Source: Desulfobacter sp. (GTDB lineage Bacteria; Desulfobacterota; Desulfobacteria; Desulfobacterales; Desulfobacteraceae). Taken from it: DNA of 64,000 bases. Numbering within the stretch: position 1 is the stretch's first letter; every line of letters begins with the position of its first letter. Both the position numbers and the translations under genes were made by a program. The DNA is taken from assembly GCA_028768545.1 (NCBI GenBank), contig CP054838.1:186001-250000 (forward strand), given 5' to 3'. Positions 46,182 through 55,463 of this stretch are shown piece after piece. The notes below the pieces were generated by a model. It had not been told where the DNA came from. It was given only the letters and a program-made list of their open reading frames with translations, and searched no databases.

Positions 46182-47033
46182 ATGAACATAAAATACGATT
46201 TAGCCTATTCCCCATGTCCAAACGACACCTTTATCTTCAAAGGGATCGCCGAAAAATTCATTGATACCCGATCCATGGACTTCAACATAGTGCTGGCGGA
46301 TGTGGAAACCCTGAACCAGCATGCCGCCCTGGGCAAATACCAGATCACCAAACTCAGTGTGGCCGCCCTGGGCAATCTTCTGGACCGGTATGCCCTGTTA
46401 AGGACAGGGGCAGCCTTGGGAATGGGGTGCGGCCCTTTGGTCATCTCCCGGCCCGGACGAAAGATGGGCTCCCAAAAAAAACCGGTTGTGGCCGTGCCAG
46501 GACTGGGCACCACCGCCTATCATCTGTTCTGCTTTTACATGGCCAATTGTTTTCCAGGGCTTAAATTCCAGGCCCTGCCCATGGCCTTTGAAAAAATCAT
46601 GCCGGCAGTCAAGGCGAAAAAAGCCGATTTCGGGGTGATCATCCACGAGGGACGCTTTATTTTCCAGAACATGGCCCTTGAAATGAAAACCGATCTTGGC
46701 CTTTGGTGGGAAAACAAAACCGGCCTGCCCATCCCTTTGGGATGTATTGCCGTGCGCAGGGATATGGATCCGGACAGGGCCTGTACTATTCAATCCCTGA
46801 TCCGGGAAAGTATTGACCATGGATTTGACCATCCTGACAAGGGATTATCCTATATCCGAAACCATGCCCAGGAAATGGAGGAAGGTGTGATCCAGCAGCA
46901 TATCAGCCTGTATGTGAACAAATTTTCCAGGGATATCGGCGAGATTGGCACCCGGGCCGTGAATTGTTTTTTTGATTATGGGGCCCGGGCCGGATTGATC
47001 CAGCCTGCGGACCTCCCCTTGTTTGCCTGTTAA
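46182..47033 (+). CDS. mqnD: 1,4-dihydroxy-6-naphthoate synthase
   Basis: 283 residues. MqnD converts cyclic dehypoxanthine futalosine to 1,4-dihydroxy-6-naphthoate in the alternative menaquinone pathway. It has a periplasmic-binding-protein-like fold but no signal peptide, as usual for MqnD. Conserved stretches are LAYSPCPNDTFIFKGIAE, ADVETLNQHAA and GVIIHEGRFIFQNMAL (catalytic His). The stop and the tilS start (ATG at 47035) lie within five bases, so tilS depends on translation through mqnD. It implies that this organism makes menaquinone by the futalosine route. Confidence 0.93.
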   Translation: MNIKYDLAYSPCPNDTFIFKGIAEKFIDTRSMDFNIVLADVETLNQHAALGKYQITKLSVAALGNLLDRYALLRTGAALGMGCGPLVISRPGRKMGSQKKPVVAVPGLGTTAYHLFCFYMANCFPGLKFQALPMAFEKIMPAVKAKKADFGVIIHEGRFIFQNMALEMKTDLGLWWENKTGLPIPLGCIAVRRDMDPDRACTIQSLIRESIDHGFDHPDKGLSYIRNHAQEMEEGVIQQHISLYVNKFSRDIGEIGTRAVNCFFDYGARAGLIQPADLPLFAC

Positions 47034-47034
47034 A

Positions 47035-48117
47035 ATGAAAAAAACAGCCCAAAACGTCCAAGCCCGGGTTTTAGAAACCATTCAAACCCATGGGATGCTC
47101 AAGGCAAAGGACCACGTCCTTGTAGGCCTGTCCGGAGGGCCGGACTCCATCGCCCTGGTCCGGGTCCTCCTGGACCTGAAAAACGAGCTGGACATTCGTC
47201 TGGGACTTGCCCACCTCAACCATTGCCTCAGGGGAATTGAATCCCTTGGAGATGAAAATTTTGTCAGGGCCTTTGCCCAGGACCATGGTCTTGAGCTGGT
47301 TGTTGAAACCCGGGATGTCCGGGACCTGTCAGACCAGAATAAATTATCCCTGGAAGAGGCGGGCAGACAGGCCCGGTACGAGTTTTTCAAACACACGGCA
47401 GCAGCCAAAGGGTATACCCGGATTGCCACAGGCCACAACTGGGACGACCATGTGGAATTAGTGCTCATGAATCTTCTCCGGGGATCCGGCCCCTTAGGAC
47501 TCCGGGGAATCGCCCCGGTCCGGGGGACAAAAATTATCCGTCCCCTCATCCAGATCTCCAAATCAGATATTCTTCTCTTTTTAGAAGACTCAGACCAGGG
47601 CTTTGTTCTAGACGGCTCCAATTCAGATCCCCATTTTCTCCGCAACCGGGTCCGCAATGGTCTGATTCCCTCTCTTGAAAAAGAGTTTAACCCGGAAATC
47701 AAAACCGGAATGGCCCGGCTCAGCCAGATCATTTCCCTTGAAGATGATTTCATGACTCAACAGACAGACCAGGCCTTTGAAAATCTCCATATCCAGACCT
47801 GCCCTGACCAGATAAAGATCTCCATACCGGATATTCAAGACCTGCATCCGGCCCTGGTTCACCGCATCCTGCGCAAAGCAATACGCCAGGTAAAAAAAGA
47901 CCTGCGCAGGATCACCCACGCCCATATCCTGGACATTCTGGGGCTTGCCCGGAAAAACACAGGCCCCAAAAGCCTGGACCTGCCCGGACAGATCCGGGTT
48001 TACAAACGCAAACATATGCTCTGCATTAAAAAGGAGAGCCGGCCGTTAAGAAAGTTGGGCAGACCAACCCGGCAGCCAAGCAAAAACCCAAAGGGAAATC
48101 AAGATGAAAACCTGTAA
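47035..48117 (+). CDS. tilS: tRNA(Ile)-lysidine synthase
   Basis: 360 residues from the ATG at 47035, one base after the mqnD stop. A TTG start four codons earlier is possible but less likely. The N-type ATP pyrophosphatase motif is GLSGGPDSIALVRVL at about residue 30, followed by LNHCLRG, EAGRQARYEFF and ATGHNWDDHVELVLMNLLRGSG. It modifies the wobble C of tRNA-Ile(CAU) so that AUA is read correctly. No ribosome site is visible, so it is translationally coupled. The C-terminus is short and basic. Confidence 0.92.
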   Translation: MKKTAQNVQARVLETIQTHGMLKAKDHVLVGLSGGPDSIALVRVLLDLKNELDIRLGLAHLNHCLRGIESLGDENFVRAFAQDHGLELVVETRDVRDLSDQNKLSLEEAGRQARYEFFKHTAAAKGYTRIATGHNWDDHVELVLMNLLRGSGPLGLRGIAPVRGTKIIRPLIQISKSDILLFLEDSDQGFVLDGSNSDPHFLRNRVRNGLIPSLEKEFNPEIKTGMARLSQIISLEDDFMTQQTDQAFENLHIQTCPDQIKISIPDIQDLHPALVHRILRKAIRQVKKDLRRITHAHILDILGLARKNTGPKSLDLPGQIRVYKRKHMLCIKKESRPLRKLGRPTRQPSKNPKGNQDENL

Positions 48118-48198
48118 ACCATCCCTTGTATAATCCTTTTTTATGTTTATATATAGATAAGTTTTATTGGTTTTATTAACCCAAGGAGAAAAATAACA

Positions 48199-50187
48199 TT
48201 GAATCAATTTTATAAAAACATTTCCCTGTGGCTGGTCATTGTCCTGATGATGGTCATGCTCTATAATATTTTCAACCAGCAGCAGGCCGGCCAGGCAGAT
48301 ATCGGGTATTCGGAATTTTTATCCCTGGTGGAAGACGGCCGGGTCCAGAATGTGGTTATCCAGGGCCAGGAGCTGTATATTACCGATTCCAGCGGGACCC
48401 GTTACAGAAGCTTTGCCCCGGATGACGGAGAAATGATCAAGACCCTTCGGGCCAGCGGGGTGGCCATCAAGGCCAAGCCGCCTGCTGAATCCTCATGGTT
48501 CATGTCCATTGTGGTCTCCTGGCTGCCCATGATCGTTCTCATCGGGGTATGGATATTTTTCATGCGCCAGATGCAGGGCGGCGGCGGAGGCAAGGCCCTC
48601 TCCTTTGGTAAAAGCCGGGCCAGGCTCATAGATGACAAAGGGGAAAAAGTCACCTTTGCCAATGTGGAAGGGATAGACGAAGCCAAGGAAGAGCTGACCG
48701 AAGTCGTTGATTTTCTGAAAAATCCGGATAAATATACCCGCCTGGGGGGCAGAATCCCCAAAGGTGTTCTTCTCGTGGGAAATCCGGGGACCGGTAAAAC
48801 CCTGCTCTCCCGTGCCGTTGCCGGAGAGGCAGGCGTACCCTTTTTCACCATCTCAGGTTCGGACTTTGTTGAAATGTTTGTGGGCGTGGGTGCCTCCAGA
48901 GTCAGGGATCTTTTTGCCCAGGGGAAAAAGAACGCCCCCTGCATCATCTTTATTGATGAAATTGATGCCGTGGGCCGCCAGCGCGGTGCTGGATTGGGCG
49001 GAGGCCATGACGAACGGGAACAGACACTCAACCAGCTGTTGGTTGAAATGGACGGGTTTGAGTCCAATGAAGGGGTAATTCTCATGGCCGCCACCAACCG
49101 GGCAGACGTTCTGGATCCGGCCCTGCTGAGGCCGGGTCGTTTTGACCGTCAGGTTGTAGTGGACATGCCCGATATCAGGGGCAGGGAAGGCATTTTACGG
49201 GTTCACATGAAAAAAAGTCCTTTGGGTAATGATGTGGATCCGTCCATTCTGGCCAAAGGGACTCCGGGATTTTCAGGGGCGGACCTTGAAAATCTGGTCA
49301 ACGAGGCCGCCCTTTTGGCAGCCAAAAGAGATCATGAAAAATTGTCCATGCGTGATTTTGAAGATGCCAAGGACAAGGTTTACATGGGCCTTGAACGTAA
49401 GTCCAAGGTCATCAAGGAAGAAGAGAAAAAGACAACCGCTTACCACGAAGGCGGCCATGCCCTGGTGGCAAGGTTCCTGCCCGGTACGGATGCCGTGAAC
49501 AAAATCACCATCATCCCCAGGGGACGGGCCGCGGGTGTGACCTGGTTTCTGCCCGAAGAGGGGGATTTCAAATACAAGGACCAATTGGAAAACGAGCTGG
49601 CCATTGCCTTTGGCGGCCGGGTGGCTGAAGAGGTCATTTTCAGCCGGATCTCCACAGGGGCTTCCAATGATATCAAACAGGCCACAAAGCTTGCCAACCG
49701 GATGATCCGAAGCTTCGGCATGAGTGACAACCTGGCCCCCCTCTCCTATGAGGACCATGATGACAACATCTTCATCGGCAGGGAAATGACCCAGGCCAAG
49801 ACCTATTCCGAAAATACGGCCCAGAAAATTGATGCCGAGGTGGCTGCCGTGATTGACCGTGCCTATGCCACGGCCCAAAAAATTCTGGAAGAGAACATTG
49901 ATATTCTCCATGCCCTTACCGATTTGCTCATTGAAGAAGAGACCATCATGGGGCCGGAATTGGATGATCTAATTGCTCAGATGAGGCCGGAGTTTGATTT
50001 TTTCGGCCGGAAAAACGTCCGCACAGCACCTGAACCTCCGACAGAGCAGGAGGCCAGAGAGGCAAGGGAAAACGAAAAGTCGGAATCACCCGATGACACG
50101 GAAGAAGAAGAGGGGGACATCCTGGAGTTTCCAGGCGCCAAAACGCCGAATGAAGATCCCGAAGATACGGATAAAAAAGAGGATTAA
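48199..50187 (+). CDS. ftsH: ATP-dependent membrane zinc metalloprotease FtsH
   Basis: 662 residues, starting TTG at 48199 behind AAGGAG. Two membrane helices (about 8-25 and 105-125) flank a periplasmic domain. The AAA domain has Walker [21 protein letters not shown], Walker [15 protein letters not shown] and the second region of homology [20 protein letters not shown]. The protease motif is HEGGH ([17 protein letters not shown]). The C-terminal 50 residues are acidic and disordered ([18 protein letters not shown]). It degrades damaged or regulatory membrane proteins. folP follows 16 bases later. Confidence 0.97.
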   Translation: MNQFYKNISLWLVIVLMMVMLYNIFNQQQAGQADIGYSEFLSLVEDGRVQNVVIQGQELYITDSSGTRYRSFAPDDGEMIKTLRASGVAIKAKPPAESSWFMSIVVSWLPMIVLIGVWIFFMRQMQGGGGGKALSFGKSRARLIDDKGEKVTFANVEGIDEAKEELTEVVDFLKNPDKYTRLGGRIPKGVLLVGNPGTGKTLLSRAVAGEAGVPFFTISGSDFVEMFVGVGASRVRDLFAQGKKNAPCIIFIDEIDAVGRQRGAGLGGGHDEREQTLNQLLVEMDGFESNEGVILMAATNRADVLDPALLRPGRFDRQVVVDMPDIRGREGILRVHMKKSPLGNDVDPSILAKGTPGFSGADLENLVNEAALLAAKRDHEKLSMRDFEDAKDKVYMGLERKSKVIKEEEKKTTAYHEGGHALVARFLPGTDAVNKITIIPRGRAAGVTWFLPEEGDFKYKDQLENELAIAFGGRVAEEVIFSRISTGASNDIKQATKLANRMIRSFGMSDNLAPLSYEDHDDNIFIGREMTQAKTYSENTAQKIDAEVAAVIDRAYATAQKILEENIDILHALTDLLIEEETIMGPELDDLIAQMRPEFDFFGRKNVRTAPEPPTEQEAREARENEKSESPDDTEEEEGDILEFPGAKTPNEDPEDTDKKED

Positions 50188-50203
50188 TTCAAAGGAGCCT
50201 TCC

Positions 50204-51079
50204 ATGCCGGCAATGAATGCGTTTACACTTGAGTTCGGCCGTTTCCGACTTGATCTGGGGTCGTACGCCTGCATTATGGGCATATTAAACACCACCCCGG
50301 ATTCTTTTTCCGACGGCGGGCGGTTCAACTCTCTGGAAACGGCAACGGCCCAGGGCCGACAACTGGTCAAGGCCGGGGCCCATATTCTTGACATCGGGGG
50401 TGAATCCTCTAGGCCCTTTGCCCAGCCCGTTTCAGACCAGGAAGAGATGGACCGGACCATCCCGGTGATCGAGGCCCTGGCCAAAGAGATTGATGTTCCC
50501 ATATCCATTGATACGGTAAAATCTTCGGTGGCCCGGGCTGCCCTGGATGCCGGCGCCGCCATCATCAATGATATTTCAGCCTTTGAAAAAGATCCGGCCA
50601 TGGCAGATTTGGCAGCTGAAACCCGGGCGCCGGTGATTCTCATGCACATGAGAGGGACCCCGGAAACCATGCAGGTCAACCCCAGCTACAATGACCTCAT
50701 GGGGGAAATCACCACCTATCTCCAGGAACGGGTTGATTTTTCACTGTCCCGGGGCATTGCCCGGGACAAGATCATCCTGGACCCGGGGATTGGGTTTGGA
50801 AAGACCGTGAATCACAATTTGGTGCTGATCAAGGAGCTTCACAGGCTCACAGCCATGGGGTTTCCAATCCTCATGGGGCCGTCGAGAAAATCCTTTATCC
50901 AGCATATCCTGAGCCAGGCCTCGGGGAAAAAAACAGCACCGGATGATCTGGGAACGGAATACGGCACCTTGGCGGCCTGTGCCGCCTCTCTCATGAACGG
51001 GGCCCATATTGTCAGGGTCCATGATGTTCAGCGGATTTCCTCTTTTACCCGTATCATTGACGCCATCAGGAATGCCTGA
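50204..51079 (+). CDS. folP: Dihydropteroate synthase
   Basis: 291 residues from the ATG at 50204 behind AAAGGAG; the longer frame overlaps ftsH and is a shadow. It condenses p-aminobenzoate with hydroxymethyl-dihydropterin pyrophosphate in folate synthesis. Motifs are MGILNTTPDSFSDGG (first signature), LDIGGESSRPFA (second), ISIDTVKSSVA, IINDISAFEKDP, LDPGIGFGKTVNHN and GPSRKSFI. It overlaps ybbR by 8 bases. Confidence 0.96.
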   Translation: MPAMNAFTLEFGRFRLDLGSYACIMGILNTTPDSFSDGGRFNSLETATAQGRQLVKAGAHILDIGGESSRPFAQPVSDQEEMDRTIPVIEALAKEIDVPISIDTVKSSVARAALDAGAAIINDISAFEKDPAMADLAAETRAPVILMHMRGTPETMQVNPSYNDLMGEITTYLQERVDFSLSRGIARDKIILDPGIGFGKTVNHNLVLIKELHRLTAMGFPILMGPSRKSFIQHILSQASGKKTAPDDLGTEYGTLAACAASLMNGAHIVRVHDVQRISSFTRIIDAIRNA

Positions 51080-52001
51080 TCTGAAACATATCCGGGCCTG
51101 CCTGGCCTTTTTATTTCTTTTCCTTGTCTGGGGCTGCACCACAGAACCTGTGGAAACCCATCTGCTGCTGCCCGTGGATTTTTCCAATGTCCCTGAAGAT
51201 ATGGTCCTGACCCAATTTCACACGGACAAAATCGAAATCCGAATCAAGGGAAATCCCCGGCATATTGAGCAGCTCAACAAAAAGACCATCCTTTATCCTG
51301 CCGACCTCTACACCGACCTTGAATTTGATCCTGCAGGGGATTCAGACTCCATTGAACAGGGCACCTATCTGCTGCCCGTGGACCGCACCCGTATTCCCAT
51401 GAATCCCTCAATACACATCCTTGATATCAGCCCGTCCTATTTGAGCGTCCGCCTGGAAAAAAAGGTCACCCGAACCTTCAAGGTCAGCGTGCCCTATACC
51501 GGTGATCCAGCCAAGGGTCACATGGCCCTGGCCCCGGCCTGTGAGCCTTCAACCGTAGACCTGACCGGGGCCCAGTCCCTGATCAATAAAATTGTTCAGC
51601 TCCGGACCAAGCCCGTTGACCTGGGCAATGCAAACGAAGCCTTTAAAAAAGAGGTCCCCCTGGACCTTGAAAACCCTCTGCTCTTTTCTTCCAGTCAGCC
51701 CATGTTTATTGTCACCGTGCCCATTCAGGCCCTGACAGGAACAAAAAAGATTGAGAACCTGCCCATCCAGATTCGAAACAGCCCGGGAAAGGCGAGCATT
51801 GAGCCGGCCTTTATCACCGTTGAAATCAAAGGTCCCCAGGAAACCCTTGGGAATAAAGCCGTGACAGACCAAATTTTTGCCTTTATGGACCTCAAAGGCC
51901 TTAAAAAAGGAGTCTCTGCCCGGCACGCCTATATTAATATCCCTGTTGACCTGGCCATGACCCATGCATCCCCCCAGGTATTTACCGTTAAAATTGAATA
52001 G
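51072..52001 (+). CDS. YbbR-domain protein, putative lipoprotein
   Basis: 309 residues. The ATG at 51072 sits in ATGCCTGA, which overlaps the folP stop and fixes the start. The hydrophobic N-terminus ends in a Cys (AFLFLFLVWGC), so it may be a lipoprotein or simply membrane-anchored. Repeated beta-rich units carry the YbbR pattern (ILDISPSYLSVRLEKKVTRTF, IRNSPGKASIEPAFITVEI and others). In many bacteria YbbR (CdaR) lies after and regulates the diadenylate cyclase CdaA. Here folP leads straight into ybbR with no cdaA between. Its role here is therefore unclear. Confidence 0.8.
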   Translation: MPDLKHIRACLAFLFLFLVWGCTTEPVETHLLLPVDFSNVPEDMVLTQFHTDKIEIRIKGNPRHIEQLNKKTILYPADLYTDLEFDPAGDSDSIEQGTYLLPVDRTRIPMNPSIHILDISPSYLSVRLEKKVTRTFKVSVPYTGDPAKGHMALAPACEPSTVDLTGAQSLINKIVQLRTKPVDLGNANEAFKKEVPLDLENPLLFSSSQPMFIVTVPIQALTGTKKIENLPIQIRNSPGKASIEPAFITVEIKGPQETLGNKAVTDQIFAFMDLKGLKKGVSARHAYINIPVDLAMTHASPQVFTVKIE

Positions 52002-52021
52002 CCCCAAACAAGGAGAAGCCC

Positions 52022-52789
52022 ATGCTGCTGGTGATTGATGTCGGCAATACCAATACAGTGATCGGTGTATATGAAAACGATGACCTCAAACACGATTGGC
52101 GGATCCGGACGGTCCGGGAAAATACGGCAGACGAGTTCAACGTCCTGGCACAGGCCCTGTTCTCAGACAAGGGCATGGAGACCTCTGCCATCACCAAAAT
52201 CGTTATTTCTTCCGTGGTTCCCTCGTCCGTAAGGATTTTAAATGCATTTTGCCAACGCTATCTCAACCTCTCTCCTGTGTGGATCAATCCCAGATCTGTC
52301 AAAAAACTCATGCCCATTCTCTATTCCAACCCCAATGAAGTGGGTGCGGACCGCATTGTCAATGCCGTGGCAGCCTTTAAAAAACATCAACAGGCATTGA
52401 TCATTATCGATTTCGGCACGGCAACCACATTTGACGCCATCACCCAAAAAGGCGAATACCTGGGGGGTGCCATCTGCCCCGGGGTGATGATCTCTTCCGA
52501 AGCCCTGTTCCAAAGGGCTTCCAGGCTGCCCAGAGTGGAAATATTCAAAGCACCGGAACAGGTCATTGGAAAAGACACCATTGAAAGCATCCAATCAGGC
52601 ATCATCTACGGAAACGCAGCCATGGTAGACGGAATGGTAAGCCGTATGGCCCGGGAAATGGACTCGGCCCTAATGATCATTGCCACAGGCGGATTGGCCC
52701 CTCTCATTGCCGAAGTCTCCCAGACCATTGAATATGTAGACCAGTCCCTGACCCTTGAAGGGCTGCGTATCATCAGCCGGGAAATTTGA
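52022..52789 (+). CDS. coaX: Type III pantothenate kinase
   Basis: 255 residues, normal length. CoaX performs the first step of coenzyme A synthesis and is insensitive to CoA feedback. Motifs of the ASKHA fold are LLVIDVGNTNTVIGVYEND (phosphate 1), PNEVGADRIVNAVAA (pantothenate site), LIIIDFGTATTFDAI (phosphate 2) and the Gly-rich AICPGVMISSEAL, with ATGGLAPLIA near the end. AAGGAG lies before the ATG. It is the last gene of the mqnD-to-coaX run, 20 bases after ybbR. Confidence 0.95.
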   Translation: MLLVIDVGNTNTVIGVYENDDLKHDWRIRTVRENTADEFNVLAQALFSDKGMETSAITKIVISSVVPSSVRILNAFCQRYLNLSPVWINPRSVKKLMPILYSNPNEVGADRIVNAVAAFKKHQQALIIIDFGTATTFDAITQKGEYLGGAICPGVMISSEALFQRASRLPRVEIFKAPEQVIGKDTIESIQSGIIYGNAAMVDGMVSRMAREMDSALMIIATGGLAPLIAEVSQTIEYVDQSLTLEGLRIISREI

Positions 52790-53030
52790 TTGAGCCGTTC
52801 TTTTTTGAGTTCCCTAAAAGACATCCCCAGGTAAAACCGACACCGGCCTTATGCACGTGATCCTGGAAAATCATCCTGGCGGGCGATCCCCTATAGCGGC
52901 TCAACCTGGGTGTTGCCCCATCCATGAAGCAATAAAGCTCCTGAACGCCCCGGATGCAATCATTTCACTGCCAGGAAAAAATTAAAAATCAGGCCTGCGA
53001 GGGGGCGTTTTATCGACGGATACCCGGGCA
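52790..53030. other. Convergent gap after coaX and pbpC, with a 115-base inverted-repeat unit
   Basis: No gene. A unit at 52790-52904 is bounded by perfect 8-base arms TTGAGCCG and CGGCTCAA, with shorter internal stems (for instance GATCCTGG and CCTGG pieces near 52860-52890). It could be a small structured RNA or a terminator for coaX. No known RNA family is matched. An A/T-rich stretch near 52977-52992 lies just beyond the pbpC stop. Confidence 0.4.
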
Positions 53031-55463
53031 TCAGGGGGGAGAAGCAATCACCCTGAAATTGACCCGGCCTGAGTTGCCGGTCGCATCCATTGCAACCAGC
53101 TGATAATCCCCCGGGCCGGGCAGGGGAATGGACATGGACGCATTGGCACCTCCCCTTACCAGGACTTTTTGGTTGAGAAACCAATGAATTTCCCCCCGGC
53201 CACCCAGGGCTTTGAGGGGAAGGCGGGCTCGATTCTTTTCCCCGGGCTGGCAGGAGAGGATACTCCCATCGGACAGAGAAACAATCCTGATCCGGGGCAG
53301 AACCAGAGGGGCCAGACCCGGACAGGCGTCAGCGTCTCCGGGGATGATGTTAGACCGCTGCCATTGAGCCGGGATAAAGGGTTCTGCCTGCCATGGCCAT
53401 AGGCTGACAGCCATTTTCTTTACCCCCCCGCACAGGGGGGTGGCCCGCCGGCCCTCTGTATCCACCCAGAGGGTCCGGACAAGGGGGGCGCAGATACCGG
53501 TTTCTCCGGTAAGGGTAGAAGGAAATTTCTGGTCCAGAATCCAGGCCTTGTGCCGCCGGGCACAGGCCCCAACCGCCTGGTTGCGCATCCTGGACTCCGC
53601 CCGTCCCGAAGGCCAGCATATGCTCTCCCGGCTGACCGAGTCAGGCGGGACGGCCTTTGTTGGGGAGCGCGGGAGACATTCCATGACCCTTGCCATGAGC
53701 GGCACGGCCGTCACAGCCCCGTACTGACCGGGAGACGGAGAACCGTCAGGCCGGCCGATCCACACCCCCACCAGATAATCTCCCTTGATCCCCATGGCCC
53801 AGGCATCCCTGAACCCATAGGAAGTTCCGGTTTTCCAGGCCACAGGCAACGCCCCTGACAATCGGACAACCCCTTCACGGCCGGGCAGGGGCCGGGACAA
53901 AATCTTCCAGATAATCCAGGCCGCCCCGGGACTCATGAGGTATCGCTCTTTGACCGGGTCCGAAGGGGTCAGCCGGGGCCGGGCCGCAACCCCATTCCGG
54001 GCCAGTGCCGAATAAAGGATGACCAAGGATTCCAGGTTGGTGCCCACCCCGCCCAGGGCCATGGACAGGTTGGGTTGTCCCTTGAATTTAAACCTAGCCC
54101 CCCCATTTTTCAATCTGTCATGAAAACGGGCCGGGCCATAGGCCTCTAGCACCTGGACTGCCGGCAGGTTCAAAGAATCCCGAAGGGCCCGGGTGACCGT
54201 GACCGGGCCTGCAAACCCCCGGGTAAAATTCCCCGGGTCATAGGACTTGCCGAACCTGGGCAAATCCAAAAGCATGGAATGGGAATGGACAAGGCCTGCG
54301 TCCATGGCCAGGCCGTAAATAAAGGGCTTGAGGGTCGAGCCCGGAGACCGGAAAGCCTGTACCATGTCCACATGGCCCTGGCAGGAGGGGGAAAAAAAAT
54401 CTCCAGACCCCACATAGGCCTTTACCCCGTTAGTTTTATGGTTGACCACCATGACCGCCCCGGACTGCCCCGGGGGCAGGGAGACCATATAGGTTTTCAC
54501 CAGTTCAGCCAGATGGACCTGAAGCTCATAATCTAAAAGGGAATGGATCACCCCCTGGCCCGGAATTTGGGCCCGAAGCCGCCTTGCAGCCAAAGGGGCG
54601 GCCAGAGGACTTGGAAATCTAAAGGGAATCACGGGTTCCTGACGGGCCGATTCAACCTGGGTTCGGGACCAGATATTAAACCTGGCCAGCCGTTCCAATA
54701 CCTTGTTTCTGGCCTTTTGGGCCCGGAGCGGATGCCGGTCCGGCCGGTACCGTGAAGGGACCTGGGGAAGAACGGCCAGAAGAGCGGCCTCTGCACGGGT
54801 CAGCTCGGCAGTATCCTTGCCCAGCCAGGTAAAGGCACCGGCCCTGACCCCCTGGATATTGGCCCCAAAAGGGGCATGGGTCAGGTAGAGGCCAAGGATC
54901 TCATCCTTGGTCAAATGCGCCTCAAGCTGGACTGCCCTGAGCATCTGCCCGAATTTTCTGCCAAGGCTTGGGCCCGGACCTTTACGATTAAGGATTCTGG
55001 CCACCTGCATGGTCAGGGTGGATCCCCCGGAAACCACCCGGCCATGGACAATATTCTGGACCATGGCCCTGGACAGGGCAAATGGATTGATGCCGGGATG
55101 GTAATAAAACCATTGGTCCTCATAGGCCAGCAAGGCCTCAAGATAAAGGGGTGAAACCTGATCGGGCCGGTACATGTCTTCCACCAGGGGCGGGGGCATG
55201 TGTTTTTTTGATTTTATTTTCAATTCCACAATGATCCGGTCTCCGGATTTCACCTTTGACACCTGAACAGGCTTGCCCTTGGGATCCAAGAACCTGCGTG
55301 ACACAGAGACCCCAAGGCTTTGGGGAGCAGGCATGGTATTGGGATATCCTGCCAGGACCAGATTAAGATAAAGGTCAGTCTTGCCCCTGTTTTTAATTTT
55401 AAACCCTTTGGCTGCAAGGCCCCGGCCATGACAAGGGCGTTGCGTTCCTGGGTGGAAAGCCAT
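53031..55463 (-). CDS. pbpC: Penicillin-binding protein 1C, fused to the tail of alpha-2-macroglobulin
   Basis: The frame is 810 residues. Residues 19-101 are the C-terminus of an alpha-2-macroglobulin (KGFKIKNRGKTDLYLNLVLAGYP, ending PPPLVEDMYRPD). PBP1C starts at about 102 with no signal or membrane helix: the glycosyltransferase domain (ALLAYEDQWFYYHPGINP, SGGSTLTMQVARIL), the transpeptidase (SPGSTLKPFIYGLA with active Ser, SLN, KTG in AWKTGTSYG) and a C-terminal beta domain (about 715-808). The two proteins are usually adjacent separate genes, so this joint looks like a deletion removing the end of one and the start of the other. Unless anchored through the macroglobulin part, the enzyme would not be exported. 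Confidence 0.75.
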   Translation of the reverse strand: MAFHPGTQRPCHGRGLAAKGFKIKNRGKTDLYLNLVLAGYPNTMPAPQSLGVSVSRRFLDPKGKPVQVSKVKSGDRIIVELKIKSKKHMPPPLVEDMYRPDQVSPLYLEALLAYEDQWFYYHPGINPFALSRAMVQNIVHGRVVSGGSTLTMQVARILNRKGPGPSLGRKFGQMLRAVQLEAHLTKDEILGLYLTHAPFGANIQGVRAGAFTWLGKDTAELTRAEAALLAVLPQVPSRYRPDRHPLRAQKARNKVLERLARFNIWSRTQVESARQEPVIPFRFPSPLAAPLAARRLRAQIPGQGVIHSLLDYELQVHLAELVKTYMVSLPPGQSGAVMVVNHKTNGVKAYVGSGDFFSPSCQGHVDMVQAFRSPGSTLKPFIYGLAMDAGLVHSHSMLLDLPRFGKSYDPGNFTRGFAGPVTVTRALRDSLNLPAVQVLEAYGPARFHDRLKNGGARFKFKGQPNLSMALGGVGTNLESLVILYSALARNGVAARPRLTPSDPVKERYLMSPGAAWIIWKILSRPLPGREGVVRLSGALPVAWKTGTSYGFRDAWAMGIKGDYLVGVWIGRPDGSPSPGQYGAVTAVPLMARVMECLPRSPTKAVPPDSVSRESICWPSGRAESRMRNQAVGACARRHKAWILDQKFPSTLTGETGICAPLVRTLWVDTEGRRATPLCGGVKKMAVSLWPWQAEPFIPAQWQRSNIIPGDADACPGLAPLVLPRIRIVSLSDGSILSCQPGEKNRARLPLKALGGRGEIHWFLNQKVLVRGGANASMSIPLPGPGDYQLVAMDATGNSGRVNFRVIASPP

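Noticed and set aside
48106-48134. TATAAT at 48129-48134 as the ftsH promoter
   Set aside because: No acceptable -35 element at 16-18 bases upstream; the gene may be read from mqnD-tilS.
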